A DNA stretch of 64,000 nt from NCBI RefSeq assembly GCF_018739885.1, contig NZ_JADOES010000030.1:1-64000 (forward strand), given 5' to 3'. Below the pieces are notes generated by a model. The model ran no database searches, was not told the origin of the DNA, and was given only the letters and a program-made list of their open reading frames with translations. This document shows positions 43,433 through 52,429 of this stretch, piece after piece (within the stretch, counting starts at the first letter, position 1; every line of letters starts with the position of its first letter). A program made the position numbers and the translations under genes. Origin of the DNA: Leptothoe spongobia TAU-MAC 1115. Its GTDB lineage: Bacteria > Cyanobacteriota > Cyanobacteriia > Phormidesmidales > Phormidesmidaceae.

Positions 43433-43930
43433 ATGGTTGAAAAAAATTCCTTCAATGATTATGAGGTGCTAACTAACTCCAGATTTTATTTGGAGATTGA
43501 TGGCATGAATGAACTCATTATCAAAAAAGTGAGTGGTTTGCAAATCACCCTGGAGGCTGCCGGGGATAAAAAGTCCTTTGGGGTAACCAAAAAGGGGAAA
43601 AGCCGCATGCAGGCTACTGTCAGCGGTGTTACCAGTGGTTCCATCACCGTGGATTTTGTCGCCACGGCAGAAGATATGTCCATGCATGACTGGTATCGGG
43701 CTTCTCATCCAGCCATCGGCCCCATGGAAGGGGGGGTGTCTGAAAATGCTGGAGAACGTAAAACTGCTGCGTTGACAGTATATAACCAAGGGGGTAGTGA
43801 GGCAGCGATGTGGCAATTTACCGGTGTTTTTCCAAAGAGTTATAAAACCTCGAAAATGGAACCCGGTAGTACAGAATTGTTTACGGAGACTGTTGAATTT
43901 GTGTATGAAACCTGTCATCGCACTCAATAG
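43433..43930 (+). CDS. Tail tube protein 2
   Basis: A 165-residue tube family protein; the ATG at 43433 with AGAGG eight bases before it is preferred to an upstream TTG at 43415. NSRFYLEIDGMNELIIKKVSGL and WQFTGVFPKSYKTSKMEPGS mark the family. It resembles tube protein 1 in layout. In related systems a second tube copy forms the first ring on the baseplate or mixes in the tube; which applies here cannot be told. Confidence 0.93.
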   Translation: MVEKNSFNDYEVLTNSRFYLEIDGMNELIIKKVSGLQITLEAAGDKKSFGVTKKGKSRMQATVSGVTSGSITVDFVATAEDMSMHDWYRASHPAIGPMEGGVSENAGERKTAALTVYNQGGSEAAMWQFTGVFPKSYKTSKMEPGSTELFTETVEFVYETCHRTQ

Positions 43931-43954
43931 TTTTACCTGATCGAGGTCTGTCCC

Positions 43955-44482
43955 ATGACTGAAGGTAATAAAGCTCCAGATGATAAGTATGAAGTTCTAG
44001 CAGCGTCACGCTTCTATCTGGAGCTTAAACTCAAAGATTCAGATGATCGAATTGATGCTTACTTTATGGAGTGTCAAAGTTTTAAGCGGAAACAGGATGT
44101 GATTGAGCACTGTGAGGTCTTTCCTAAGCAACAGTGGGGGAGTAAACCGGCTAAACATGGACGGGTGGTGCGGGCAAAACTTCCTGGTAATACCCAAAGT
44201 GAGAATATTACTCTAAAAATGGGTATGACCATCTCACCCACCATGTGGAAATGGTTTAAGGATGTAGAAAGTGGAAACTGGTCTGAACAGCTGCGAGATG
44301 GATCCCTTACGATTTACAGCCAACGGGGTGAGATTGAGGCGCTGTTTCACTTTTTTGGTGCTTGGCCTGTGAGTTATAAAATTGGCGATGTCAAAGCTGA
44401 CAGTAATGACTTTCAAATAGAAGAAGTGGAACTGGCTGTCAATGAATTTATTCGGGTGAATAGTAATGGCCAGCCCTATTAG
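43955..44482 (+). CDS. Tail tube protein 3, diverged
   Basis: A 175-residue protein of the same family but with a longer first loop: ASRFYLELKLKDSDDRIDAYFMECQSF, then MGMTISPTMWKWFKDVESGNW and FGAWPVSYKIGDVKADS. It is clearly diverged from the two preceding proteins. It may form a specialised ring, for example between tube and baseplate. It ends 145 bp before the first chaperone-like gene. Confidence 0.9.
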   Translation: MTEGNKAPDDKYEVLAASRFYLELKLKDSDDRIDAYFMECQSFKRKQDVIEHCEVFPKQQWGSKPAKHGRVVRAKLPGNTQSENITLKMGMTISPTMWKWFKDVESGNWSEQLRDGSLTIYSQRGEIEALFHFFGAWPVSYKIGDVKADSNDFQIEEVELAVNEFIRVNSNGQPY

Positions 44483-44531
44483 TTAGGGATTTTATAACAC
44501 CCATAAGGGCTGTTGGAGAGATGTTGCATGC

Positions 44532-44569
44532 AACGTCTGTACAGCCAAAAAACGTCTGTACAGCCAAAA
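44532..44569. repeat. Perfect 19-bp tandem duplication
   Basis: Two adjacent copies of AACGTCTGTACAGCCAAAA lie in the spacer after the third tube gene, next to a GTTGCATGCAAC palindrome (44524-44535). It is possibly a trace of replication slippage or a small regulatory site. Confidence 0.85.
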
Positions 44570-44627
44570 GGAGCTTAATTAGTCTGATTCGTAAGTGGTG
44601 AGTGGTGATTAGTGAGAGTATCGACCC

Positions 44628-44969
44628 ATGCAAACAGAGTTTGAGTTTACCTTACCCAAAGGTTATCTAGATGAAGAAGGCAATCTTCACCGTAAAGGGA
44701 TGATGCGTCTATCTACGGCGATGGATGAGATTACGCCGTTACGAGATCCTCGGGTGAAATTAAATCCGGCCTATGCCACAGTGATTATTTTGTCGCGGGT
44801 AATTACCAAACTCGGTGCGCTAGATCAGGTATCGCCCTATGTGGTCGAGCGGTTTTTTGCTCGCGATTTGAGCTACCTGCAAGACTTTTATCGGCAGGTG
44901 AATGAACTGGAGCCACCTGAGCTCACACAGCCACAGCCACAGCCGCAAGCTGTCTTGGCAGAGTCTTAG
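44628..44969 (+). CDS. Tail assembly chaperone-like protein 1
   Basis: A 113-residue protein: FEFTLPKGYLDEEGNLHRKG, MRLSTAMDEITPLRDPRV and RFFARDLSYLQDFYRQVNEL, ending in a PQPQPQ tail. It belongs to a pair of similar proteins at the place where CIS and phage loci carry tail assembly chaperones. No strong Shine-Dalgarno sequence precedes it. The chaperone role is inferred from position and size. Confidence 0.82.
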   Translation: MQTEFEFTLPKGYLDEEGNLHRKGMMRLSTAMDEITPLRDPRVKLNPAYATVIILSRVITKLGALDQVSPYVVERFFARDLSYLQDFYRQVNELEPPELTQPQPQPQAVLAES

Positions 44970-44980
44970 AGAGAGTTATT

Positions 44981-45364
44981 ATGACTACACTTACAACCAC
45001 ATTTGAGTTTGTCTTGCCGCGAGGTCTAGTGGATGAGACGGGTCAGGTCCATCGTCAGGGTACGATGCGACTGGCTACGGCCAAGGATGAATTGGTCGCT
45101 CAGCAACATCCACAGGTGAGAAAACATCCAGAGTATTTAATGTTGGTGATGCTTTCTCAGGTGATTGGCCAGATCGGCACCCTCAGCCAGGTGTCTCCCT
45201 TACAGTTAGAACGGTTATTTACTCAAGATCTAAGCTATCTAAAAGAATTTTATAACCGACTCAACCAACAAGGGCATCCCTATGTGGCGGCCCATTGTTC
45301 AGAATGCGATCGCAGCTTCCAAGTCGAGCTAACCCTGGCGGGGGAGTCATTTGCTACCCCTTAG
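44981..45364 (+). CDS. Tail assembly chaperone-like protein 2 with cysteine pair
   Basis: A 127-residue paralogue of the preceding protein (FEFVLPRGLVDETGQVHRQG, MRLATAKDELVAQQHPQV, RLFTQDLSYLKEFYNRLN). It adds a C-terminal extension with HCSECDRSF, possibly half a zinc site. The last 70 bases overlap a frame encoding the DUF6760-like protein, so the two are probably translationally coupled. Confidence 0.85.
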   Translation: MTTLTTTFEFVLPRGLVDETGQVHRQGTMRLATAKDELVAQQHPQVRKHPEYLMLVMLSQVIGQIGTLSQVSPLQLERLFTQDLSYLKEFYNRLNQQGHPYVAAHCSECDRSFQVELTLAGESFATP

Positions 45365-45495
45365 ATCAACTGCATGAGGAGGTAGCCTACATCGCCCTAA
45401 ATTTTCACTGGTCCCTGGAGACCATATTGCAGTTGAGCCATTGCGATCGCAGACGTTGGGTCACCGAAATTCAAAAGGCTAAAGATAGTGAGTAG
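45295..45495 (+). CDS. DUF6760-like small CIS protein
   Basis: A 66-residue frame whose conserved part is YPLDQLHEEVAYIALNFHW through ILQLSHCDRRRWVTEIQKA, which matches small DUF6760 proteins found in CIS loci. The conserved part starts near 45349, so the true start may lie there at a non-ATG codon (ATT at 45349) rather than at 45295. It overlaps the previous gene in another frame. Its function is unknown, probably tail assembly. Confidence 0.75.
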   Translation: MFRMRSQLPSRANPGGGVICYPLDQLHEEVAYIALNFHWSLETILQLSHCDRRRWVTEIQKAKDSE

Positions 45496-45542
45496 TTTAT
45501 TAACTATCCTCGCAACACCAAACTTTTCCCACAGGAGCTACC

Positions 45543-47198
45543 ATGTCCCCCCGACAACATCAAACCTGGAAACAGTTTTTAGGCACAGCGCTGCTGACCA
45601 GTTTGGTGGTGACAGCAGGGATGGCGATCTCACGACAGTTTGGCTGGCTAGAATCTAGTGAACTGGGACTCTACGACCAGTTTATCCAAATGAGAACGGC
45701 TGCAGGTCAGGACGATCGAATTTTGGTGGTGGGCATTGATGAAAATGATATTCAAAGTCGTCAGGAGTACCCGATTGAAGATGGCACCCTGGCCGATGCC
45801 TTACAGATATTAGACGCTTACAATCCCCGTGCCATCGGCGTTGATATTGGCCGGGATGTGCCCCAGGGACCGCCGGAGGGGCGAGAGCGGATGATCGATA
45901 TAATATCCAACAGCGACAGAATTGCCACCGCCTGTGTACTGAGTTCCCTGGATGAACCGGGGGTGTCTGCAGCCCCCGGCACCGATCCAGATTTGATTGG
46001 GTTTGCCGATTTTCCCATCGATCCAGACAACGTAGTGCGGCGCAGCATTTTGATCTCAGCCCCCGGTGAGTTCTCATTAGACCTGGGAGAACCTCACCTG
46101 TGTAACGACACTGACCCGGAAAATGAAGTTCTATCCCTGAGTTTACTCCTCAGTTTGATCTATTTAGAAGGCGAGAATATTTTCCCAGAACAAACACTTT
46201 GGGGCGATCTACGGCTGGGTGATACGGTATTTATTCCCCTGTTTGAACAAACAGGAGGCTATGCCAGTACAGGGGCAACAGACTATCAGTTGATGCTCAA
46301 CTACCGTGCCCCCAGCGATGCGGTCCGTCAGGTAACCTTGACCGACGTCCTGGAAGAGACTGTAGATCCAGCCTGGATCGAAGATCGCATTGTGCTGATT
46401 GGCTACACCTCTTCCATTGCCAAAGATGTGTTTAGTACTCCCTATTCGGCCACCACCGCCAGTTCTCGCAGTATGCCAGGGGTGGTCATCCATGCCCAGG
46501 CCACGAGCCAAATTCTAGGGGCGGTATTAGACAATCGTCCCCTGATCCAAAGCTGGCCAGAATTAGCAGAAATTGCCTGGCTATGGGCCTGGGCATTCCT
46601 CGGCAGCGTGGTGGCTTTGCTCCATCGTCGTCTGAGCTTGTTTGTGTTGTTAGTGATCGGACTGCTGGTCACTGTTTGGAGCCTTTGTTTTGGCCTGTTT
46701 ACCCTGGGACTGTGGCTACCGTTGGTGCCCACGATCGGTAGCCTCGGCTTAGCGGCGGTAGGGACTCGCTTGGTGGATCAGGCTAACCAAAGTGGTTATT
46801 CCCAAGCGATTTACGAACAGATTAAAGACCAGTTACAGGGGACTGCCACGGCAGGACCGAATGTGGATTATTTGGAGGCCTTAGTGCGTCGGGCTCGGGC
46901 CATTCGTCAGCGTCGTACAGGGGAAGAACTATGGGATGACGAGGCCCTGGTCGAAGTCTCTTCAGACCCGATGCATGCGTCATTTGACTCCCCTGAAATG
47001 CAGACGGTGTATGAACAAATTAAAGCCCGTGCCTATGAGGACTGGGAATCGGAGCGGACTGAATTGGAAGCCGATCAGACACAACAAAAGATAGCGCGTC
47101 AGGAAAAACGCATTCAGGCATTGATTCATAAAGCAAAGACTGCCCGTAATGGCAATATGCCAACGGCAACAATTTTTGAGGAGGGTCACGATGGATGA
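45543..47198 (+). CDS. CHASE2-domain membrane protein without output domain
   Basis: A 551-residue protein with AGGAG before the ATG. A membrane helix at about 13-30 is followed by a CHASE2 sensor domain (about 35-325: LGLYDQFIQMRTA, ILVVGIDENDIQ, PRAIGVDIGRD, IVLIGYTSSIAKDVFSTPY), three further helices (about 335-415) and a charged coiled-coil tail. CHASE2 proteins usually end in a cyclase, kinase or histidine kinase; here none is present. Placed between tube-related genes, it may anchor the particle to a membrane or sense envelope state (inference). Confidence 0.9.
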   Translation: MSPRQHQTWKQFLGTALLTSLVVTAGMAISRQFGWLESSELGLYDQFIQMRTAAGQDDRILVVGIDENDIQSRQEYPIEDGTLADALQILDAYNPRAIGVDIGRDVPQGPPEGRERMIDIISNSDRIATACVLSSLDEPGVSAAPGTDPDLIGFADFPIDPDNVVRRSILISAPGEFSLDLGEPHLCNDTDPENEVLSLSLLLSLIYLEGENIFPEQTLWGDLRLGDTVFIPLFEQTGGYASTGATDYQLMLNYRAPSDAVRQVTLTDVLEETVDPAWIEDRIVLIGYTSSIAKDVFSTPYSATTASSRSMPGVVIHAQATSQILGAVLDNRPLIQSWPELAEIAWLWAWAFLGSVVALLHRRLSLFVLLVIGLLVTVWSLCFGLFTLGLWLPLVPTIGSLGLAAVGTRLVDQANQSGYSQAIYEQIKDQLQGTATAGPNVDYLEALVRRARAIRQRRTGEELWDDEALVEVSSDPMHASFDSPEMQTVYEQIKARAYEDWESERTELEADQTQQKIARQEKRIQALIHKAKTARNGNMPTATIFEEGHDG

Positions 47199-47418
47199 GC
47201 CGTCCCTAGCCTCATTGGTGACAACCGTAGGGGGAACAGCCGTTGCCGGGTTTGCCCTGACGCTGCAGCCTGAGGCGGATGAGTTGGCCGGTATGGCGGC
47301 GCAAGTGTTGGCCGATCCGATTATGTTTCGTAAACTTTGCGATCGCGTCCATGAACTGCTTCAAGCGGATTTGCGCTACCAGCGAGAACGCGCCCAAGGG
47401 TATGGGAGGATCCTCTAA
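47191..47418 (+). CDS. Small CIS-locus protein
   Basis: A 75-residue protein from the ATG at 47191 (GAGGAG upstream), overlapping the end of the CHASE2 gene by 8 bases. LTLQPEADELAGMAAQVLAD and MFRKLCDRVHELLQADLRY suggest two helices. Its stop overlaps the next ATG by one base (TAATG). The family is not recognised; tight coupling on both sides supports a part in particle assembly. Confidence 0.75.
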   Translation: MDEPSLASLVTTVGGTAVAGFALTLQPEADELAGMAAQVLADPIMFRKLCDRVHELLQADLRYQRERAQGYGRIL

Positions 47419-47951
47419 TGACAACAAACGAAGCCCCAAAATCAACGCCCCAAAATTATGTTACGGCTAATCGATTTTATGTCGAGATGGAAAGTGACGT
47501 AAAAGCCTCTTTTAGTGAATGCTCTGGCCTGGATGTTCAGATTGATAAAGATGTTTATTTTGAAGGTGGTGTCAATGAACAACAGCGAATCTTTCTAAAA
47601 CATGCCAAGTTTGGTGACATTACGCTAAAGCGAGGCATTACTGACGATCTATCCTTTTGGGATTGGATCAATACCTTTCTCGAAGCCAAACCTGCAGAAC
47701 GAAGAAATATTAATATTCTCACCTTTAATCAGGCCGGTGAAACCATGCAGGTATGGACCCTATTAGCGGCTGTGCCAGTAGCCTGGAAAACACCTTCACT
47801 ACAAGCCAATTCAACATCAATGGCCATTGAAGAGTTAACCCTCGCCTATGAAGGATTAAAAGTAGCGGCTAAAACAGAAGGTGGCAGCGGCGCATCAGTC
47901 TTTGGTGGTCGCAGCGAGAGCGGTTACTACGATGCATCAAAGAGTGGTTAA
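47418..47951 (+). CDS. Tail tube family protein 4 (Afp5-like)
   Basis: A 177-residue member of the gp19-like tube family: TANRFYVEMESDVKASFSECSGLDVQ, ITLKRGITDDLSFWDWINTF and WKTPSLQANSTSMAIEELTL. It is the best match to the Afp5-type protein that joins tube and spike, because it lies directly before the adaptor, spike and baseplate genes. The glycine/serine tail is probably disordered. Confidence 0.92.
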   Translation: MTTNEAPKSTPQNYVTANRFYVEMESDVKASFSECSGLDVQIDKDVYFEGGVNEQQRIFLKHAKFGDITLKRGITDDLSFWDWINTFLEAKPAERRNINILTFNQAGETMQVWTLLAAVPVAWKTPSLQANSTSMAIEELTLAYEGLKVAAKTEGGSGASVFGGRSESGYYDASKSG

Positions 47952-47956
47952 GGAGG
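47950..47956 (+). promoter_or_regulatory. Strong Shine-Dalgarno without a matching start
   Basis: AAGGAGG overlaps the stop of the tube gene, but the next start codon, ATG 48012, is 55 nt downstream and directly preceded by an in-frame TAA. No alternative ATG, GTG or TTG lies at normal spacing, so the site is either vestigial or used unconventionally. Confidence 0.5.
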
Positions 47957-48011
47957 ATAAAACCAGCAAATCAGTACCGTCTCAATTACAGAATCCAATC
48001 AACACCCCTAA

Positions 48012-51000
48012 ATGACCGCCCCCCAGAACCAGTCAACGGCCCAAGACAACACGGAACCCTTGGGCATCAAAAACCCTTTACTCCCCCATCAACCGCTGGG
48101 GCAAACAGTGCCTGGGTTACAGTTCATGGTGCCAGCTGGGGCAAAGTCCATCTCCGTTTTAGATCCCTCTGTTTTTAGTACGAGTGACACCCTGCAGCGA
48201 GCTGAGCTGCATCAGCCATTTGATGAACTCCCGTTCTTTAAACCGAGCGATCTAAATAGTCTTGGCAAACCATTGGCTGTCTCTGCCCCTGTCGTTGAGC
48301 AGTCGGCGCTTACATCCACTATTCAACCCGCAGTGGAGGATATATCTGCTGCTACAAAGCCAAGTTTTCAATCTCTCCAACCATCACCGGATATTTCGGT
48401 ATCTGCTGCTACAGCGTCTACGTCTGCACCTGCTGATTCTACAATTCAAAGAACTGCAAAGGATATCTCCGCTGCAGCGGAATCAAGATTTCAATCTCTC
48501 CAACCATCACCGGATACTCCGGTCTCTACATCTACAGCGTCTACATCTACAGCGTCTACATCTACAGATTCTGCACCTGCTGCTGCTATTCAGAGAAAAT
48601 CAGATGTACCGTCCGATGTATCGACCTCTGAGAAACCAACATCAAACCCACCCATTTCTCAGATTCAACGCCAATCTGATACGCCTAAACTAGATGACTT
48701 CACGCCCACAGTCACCCGACGTAATTTTGCATCAGAAGCCGCCGCTCCACCATACTCTTTTACTGAAACAGAACCATTAATTACTGAACAGCCATCTCCC
48801 ACAGCAGACCCTACAATCCAAAGAGTATCTGATGAATCAACACCGATTCAAGATACCGATGTTGAAACTGTCTCAACGGTAGCGGATCAGACTCTACAGC
48901 GAAAACCCTCAGTCAGTGAATCCCCTTTACCAACCGAGCCATTGATTTCGAGGCGTGAACTACCTTTATCACCCGAACCCGCTATTACTGAGACTGACCA
49001 GCCTTCTCTTCAGGGGCCGATAGAATCTGATGCTCCTCCCTTGATTCAACAAAAGGCCGATGCCGCTGTTCTGGACCTTACTCCCGAGAGTTCAGAGACC
49101 CTGGCTGAGAATCCAGAGACATCTGTGTCACAGCCATCATCATCTGATATTACTCCGTCATTTACAGAGCCAGCAGTAACCCAAGCTGAGCAGCCACTGC
49201 TCAATAAGGCAGCCTCTGTTCAAGAGGTGGCCTCTGTTCAAGAGGTGGCACCAGTAATACAAGAATTACAATCCCCACAGAATACTGTCCCTAGATCATT
49301 GTCCCCTGAACCATCTGTCATTGCTGATGAACCTGACTCGGCTCCCATCACACCTAACCCAGAAATCTCAGCAGCAACGCCCTCATTTACTCAACAGGTA
49401 TCACCTGCAATAGAATCTACGACGCTATCAAGTTCAGATGCACCTACTCCAGCTACTGCAGAATCGGTAACGCCAGAGCTACAGCAAGCGGCCGCATCAA
49501 CAGAATTGGTAACATCAGGGCTACAGCAAGCGGCCGCATCAACAGAATCGGTAACGCCAGAGCTACAGCAGGCGGTCGATTCAACAGAATCGGTAACCAC
49601 AAATGATGCTAGAGACATCTCTGGGTTTGCGCAAGACAAGATGGAACAAAATGCATCTGTTGCACAGCCAGTACCTGAGCCAAATGGGTTAAAGACACCC
49701 ACAAACCCTCTAACGGAGGCTGCTGATATTCAACGGTCCATAGTAGTATCTGAAACAGCACCCTCTTCTGGTCTGGAAGACGGTCCTTTCAATAGGCAGC
49801 CATCAACAACGTCAGAGACACCTGATCTAAAACCGTTACCATCTACAAACTCACCACCCCTAACCGCTGAGCCAGCTTTCTCTGATGCCCATCATCCTGA
49901 ATCTGCGATCGCACCCCCACTTCAGACCAAAGCCTCACCAGATAGTGAGGCTCAAATCTCTACAGCAGACCTAACATCTGAGCTCCAATCAGCAGCAGAT
50001 GCATCAGTATCAGCTCAAGATATCCACGAAACACCGACAGTCAACCAACCGACCTCAGGTCTACAACCAGAACCATCCATTTTTGAGAACAATGATGGAC
50101 AGGTTCAGAGCACGGTAACCCCTGAAGCAGTACCCATCACACTAGAATCAACGCCGCCATCGATTCAAGCATCCTCTGAAGTGTTGCCATTAAGTGAGGA
50201 AATCTCATCGCTACAAGATAACGGTACAGCCCGTGCATCAGAGCAGGCTACTCCAAAGCAACAGCTAAATGAGCCGCTAAAACCATCTCCAATTCAGCGA
50301 CAAGTGTTGCCAGATAGCCTGGCTCAACAAACTGAGTCAGGCGCTCCGATTGAACAGACCAATGAGCTTGAACAAAGCATCACATCTACAGAAATACCAG
50401 CTACCCCATTTCCTAAAACAGATTTACAACCTGCTGAACAACGACTGCCGCAAGCAGAGTCTGCCTCATTACCATCATCTGACGCTGCACTGTCAGACAC
50501 AACTGCAACAAATACTTTGCCGGACACACTGTCTGAACCAGCTGAATTATCACCGCCCGAGACCAATTCTCCCGCTATTCAAAGGTTAAGTACACCTGAG
50601 TTAGAAACCTCAAGTCAGCACCAAATAATATCTGAGCTGCCTGAACCATCTGAATCATCCTTGCCTCAGACAAATGCTCCTGCTACTCATAGTCTGAATC
50701 AGCCTGATGCGGAACCTTCGATTCAGCGCCAAATAATACCTGAGCTGTCTGAACCATCTAAATCATCCTTGCCTCAGACAGATGCGCCCGCTGCTCATAG
50801 TCTGAATCAGCCTGATGCGAAACCTTCGATTCAGCGCCAAATAGTATCTGAGCTGTCTGAACTATCTGAACCATTTGAATCATCCTTACCTCAGACAGAT
50901 GCGCCCGCTGCTCATAGTCTGAATCAGCCTGATGCGGAACCTTCGATTCAGCGCCAAATAGTACCTGAGCTGTCTGAGCCATCATTACCTGAGATAGATT

Positions 51001-51878
51001 CTTCTGCTGTTCAAAATCTGGGTAAACCTGTTTCAGAAACATCAGTTCAACGCCAAGTAATACCTGAGGTAAGCCCAGAATCTTTAGCTTTACAGGCCTC
51101 ATCTGTCACGTCTGAGCCACCAGTTGCAGAAACTCCCCAAAGCCCTACTAATGATGTATTAGCCGATAGTCCCTTACCTCCCGTTCAATCTGCCAACCAA
51201 GCTGACACCCCGACCCAAACGATCCCACCCTCTCCACGGCCAATTTCTGAGACTACTGTTCCTATCCCTACACCGAACCCTATCCAGCGCCAGACAGCTC
51301 ACCCGAATCAACCTCCAGCGGAATGGTCTAGCGTTGCGGATCTTCTTTCCCAACTGTCTACTCCGTCTATTGCTGAATCAACATCTTCCCCTGATTCTCC
51401 TGAACCTGTTGGGTTGCGGGATTCAAATGATTCTCCTGATGTTGGGTTTCGGGACTCAACCCAACCGACGGCTCCTGAACCTGTTGGGTTGCGGGACTCA
51501 ACCCAACCTACGGCTCCTAATCCCCCGGTCTCCCCTGCTCCTTCCGCCCCGCCCACTCCCTCCCAACAGGAGGCTTACCCCGACCTCCACCCTTTTGATC
51601 CAGGTTCTCAACCCATCCAAGCCAAACGCCAAGATGCTGTCACCCAGGCATCCATTCCTCCGGATCTGCAAGCGTTTGCTGCTAATGATGAAACAGAGGT
51701 GCCAACAATAAATGAAACTGCTGAGGAAGAATCGGGTGAGGAAAAATCGGGTGGCAGTGGCAGCACCTCAGCGGATCAGCTAGAACAGCTGGCTCAGGCG
51801 GTTTATCAATCGGTTCGGCAGCGGTTGATGATTGAACGAGAGCGGAGCGGGTATTCCTATTCAGGTCGATTATTCTAA
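48012..51878 (+). CDS. Long disordered IQR-repeat protein of the CIS
   Basis: A 1288-residue protein rich in Ser, Thr, Pro, Gln, Ala and Glu, predicted to be mostly disordered. About thirteen IQR(Q/K)-type motifs are spread along it (QIQRQSD, PIQRQVL, three SIQRQI, SVQRQV, PIQRQT). Tandem repeats lie at about 49465-49600 (VTPELQQAAASTE), 50630-50990 (LPQTDAPAAHSLNQPDA) and 51410-51520 (VGLRDSTQPTAP). The ordered C-terminus LEQLAQAVYQSVRQRLMIERERSGYSYSGRLF matches the end of proteins preceding the adaptor gene in other CIS loci. The IQR motif also occurs in every cargo leader here, suggesting a cargo-recruiting role (inference). Confidence 0.85.
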   Translation: MTAPQNQSTAQDNTEPLGIKNPLLPHQPLGQTVPGLQFMVPAGAKSISVLDPSVFSTSDTLQRAELHQPFDELPFFKPSDLNSLGKPLAVSAPVVEQSALTSTIQPAVEDISAATKPSFQSLQPSPDISVSAATASTSAPADSTIQRTAKDISAAAESRFQSLQPSPDTPVSTSTASTSTASTSTDSAPAAAIQRKSDVPSDVSTSEKPTSNPPISQIQRQSDTPKLDDFTPTVTRRNFASEAAAPPYSFTETEPLITEQPSPTADPTIQRVSDESTPIQDTDVETVSTVADQTLQRKPSVSESPLPTEPLISRRELPLSPEPAITETDQPSLQGPIESDAPPLIQQKADAAVLDLTPESSETLAENPETSVSQPSSSDITPSFTEPAVTQAEQPLLNKAASVQEVASVQEVAPVIQELQSPQNTVPRSLSPEPSVIADEPDSAPITPNPEISAATPSFTQQVSPAIESTTLSSSDAPTPATAESVTPELQQAAASTELVTSGLQQAAASTESVTPELQQAVDSTESVTTNDARDISGFAQDKMEQNASVAQPVPEPNGLKTPTNPLTEAADIQRSIVVSETAPSSGLEDGPFNRQPSTTSETPDLKPLPSTNSPPLTAEPAFSDAHHPESAIAPPLQTKASPDSEAQISTADLTSELQSAADASVSAQDIHETPTVNQPTSGLQPEPSIFENNDGQVQSTVTPEAVPITLESTPPSIQASSEVLPLSEEISSLQDNGTARASEQATPKQQLNEPLKPSPIQRQVLPDSLAQQTESGAPIEQTNELEQSITSTEIPATPFPKTDLQPAEQRLPQAESASLPSSDAALSDTTATNTLPDTLSEPAELSPPETNSPAIQRLSTPELETSSQHQIISELPEPSESSLPQTNAPATHSLNQPDAEPSIQRQIIPELSEPSKSSLPQTDAPAAHSLNQPDAKPSIQRQIVSELSELSEPFESSLPQTDAPAAHSLNQPDAEPSIQRQIVPELSEPSLPEIDSSAVQNLGKPVSETSVQRQVIPEVSPESLALQASSVTSEPPVAETPQSPTNDVLADSPLPPVQSANQADTPTQTIPPSPRPISETTVPIPTPNPIQRQTAHPNQPPAEWSSVADLLSQLSTPSIAESTSSPDSPEPVGLRDSNDSPDVGFRDSTQPTAPEPVGLRDSTQPTAPNPPVSPAPSAPPTPSQQEAYPDLHPFDPGSQPIQAKRQDAVTQASIPPDLQAFAANDETEVPTINETAEEESGEEKSGGSGSTSADQLEQLAQAVYQSVRQRLMIERERSGYSYSGRLF

Positions 51879-51894
51879 ATTCTTGAGGGACGTT

Positions 51895-52416
51895 ATGACA
51901 CTAGAAAAAGCAAAATTGATTGCGATCGCAAGCGAAGCCGAAGACATTGAGTTTATGTTTAACCCCAATGAAATCAGCTTTAGCCGCAGCATGAGTCTGG
52001 AGCAAGCCAAGGGCTCGCGAACAAAAAAGGGCCAAAACAAAACCAGCTTTAAGCATCCCAACCCCTACTCTCTCAAAATTGGCAACATTGTGATTGACAC
52101 CTATGAGGGGGGCGGCAGTGTTCTGGAACATATTAAAAAGTACACAAAGGCTGTCGAATTCTCGGAAAAGGGCAAGGCCGACAAAAAACGTCCCCCAATC
52201 TATCTGTTTGTCTGGGGCGGCAATCTGTATATGCGGTGTTTTGTCAAAAATTTTAGCTTTAAGCTCACACTATTTCGAGCCGATGGCACCCCAGTGCGAG
52301 CGAGCATTGATTTATCCCTAGAACAGGTGGATCCACCAAATCCTGAGACTAGCCAACTACCTGCTGGCGTTACCCAAGGCATGCGGGATAGCGGCTCACA
52401 AATTTTTCTAACCTGA
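51895..52416 (+). CDS. CIS tube/baseplate adaptor protein (Afp7-like, no LysM)
   Basis: About 174 residues from the ATG at 51895 (GAGGGA upstream). IEFMFNPNEISFSRSM, then VIDTYEGGGSVLEHIKKYT and LYMRCFVKNFSFKLTLFRADGTPVRASIDLSLEQV match the contractile injection system tube protein domain. In Afp/PVC this protein joins tube and spike and often has a LysM tail; here the protein stops after the core domain. The position before the VgrG-like gene is the usual one. Confidence 0.92.
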   Translation: MTLEKAKLIAIASEAEDIEFMFNPNEISFSRSMSLEQAKGSRTKKGQNKTSFKHPNPYSLKIGNIVIDTYEGGGSVLEHIKKYTKAVEFSEKGKADKKRPPIYLFVWGGNLYMRCFVKNFSFKLTLFRADGTPVRASIDLSLEQVDPPNPETSQLPAGVTQGMRDSGSQIFLT

Positions 52417-52429
52417 GGGGGCACCCACC

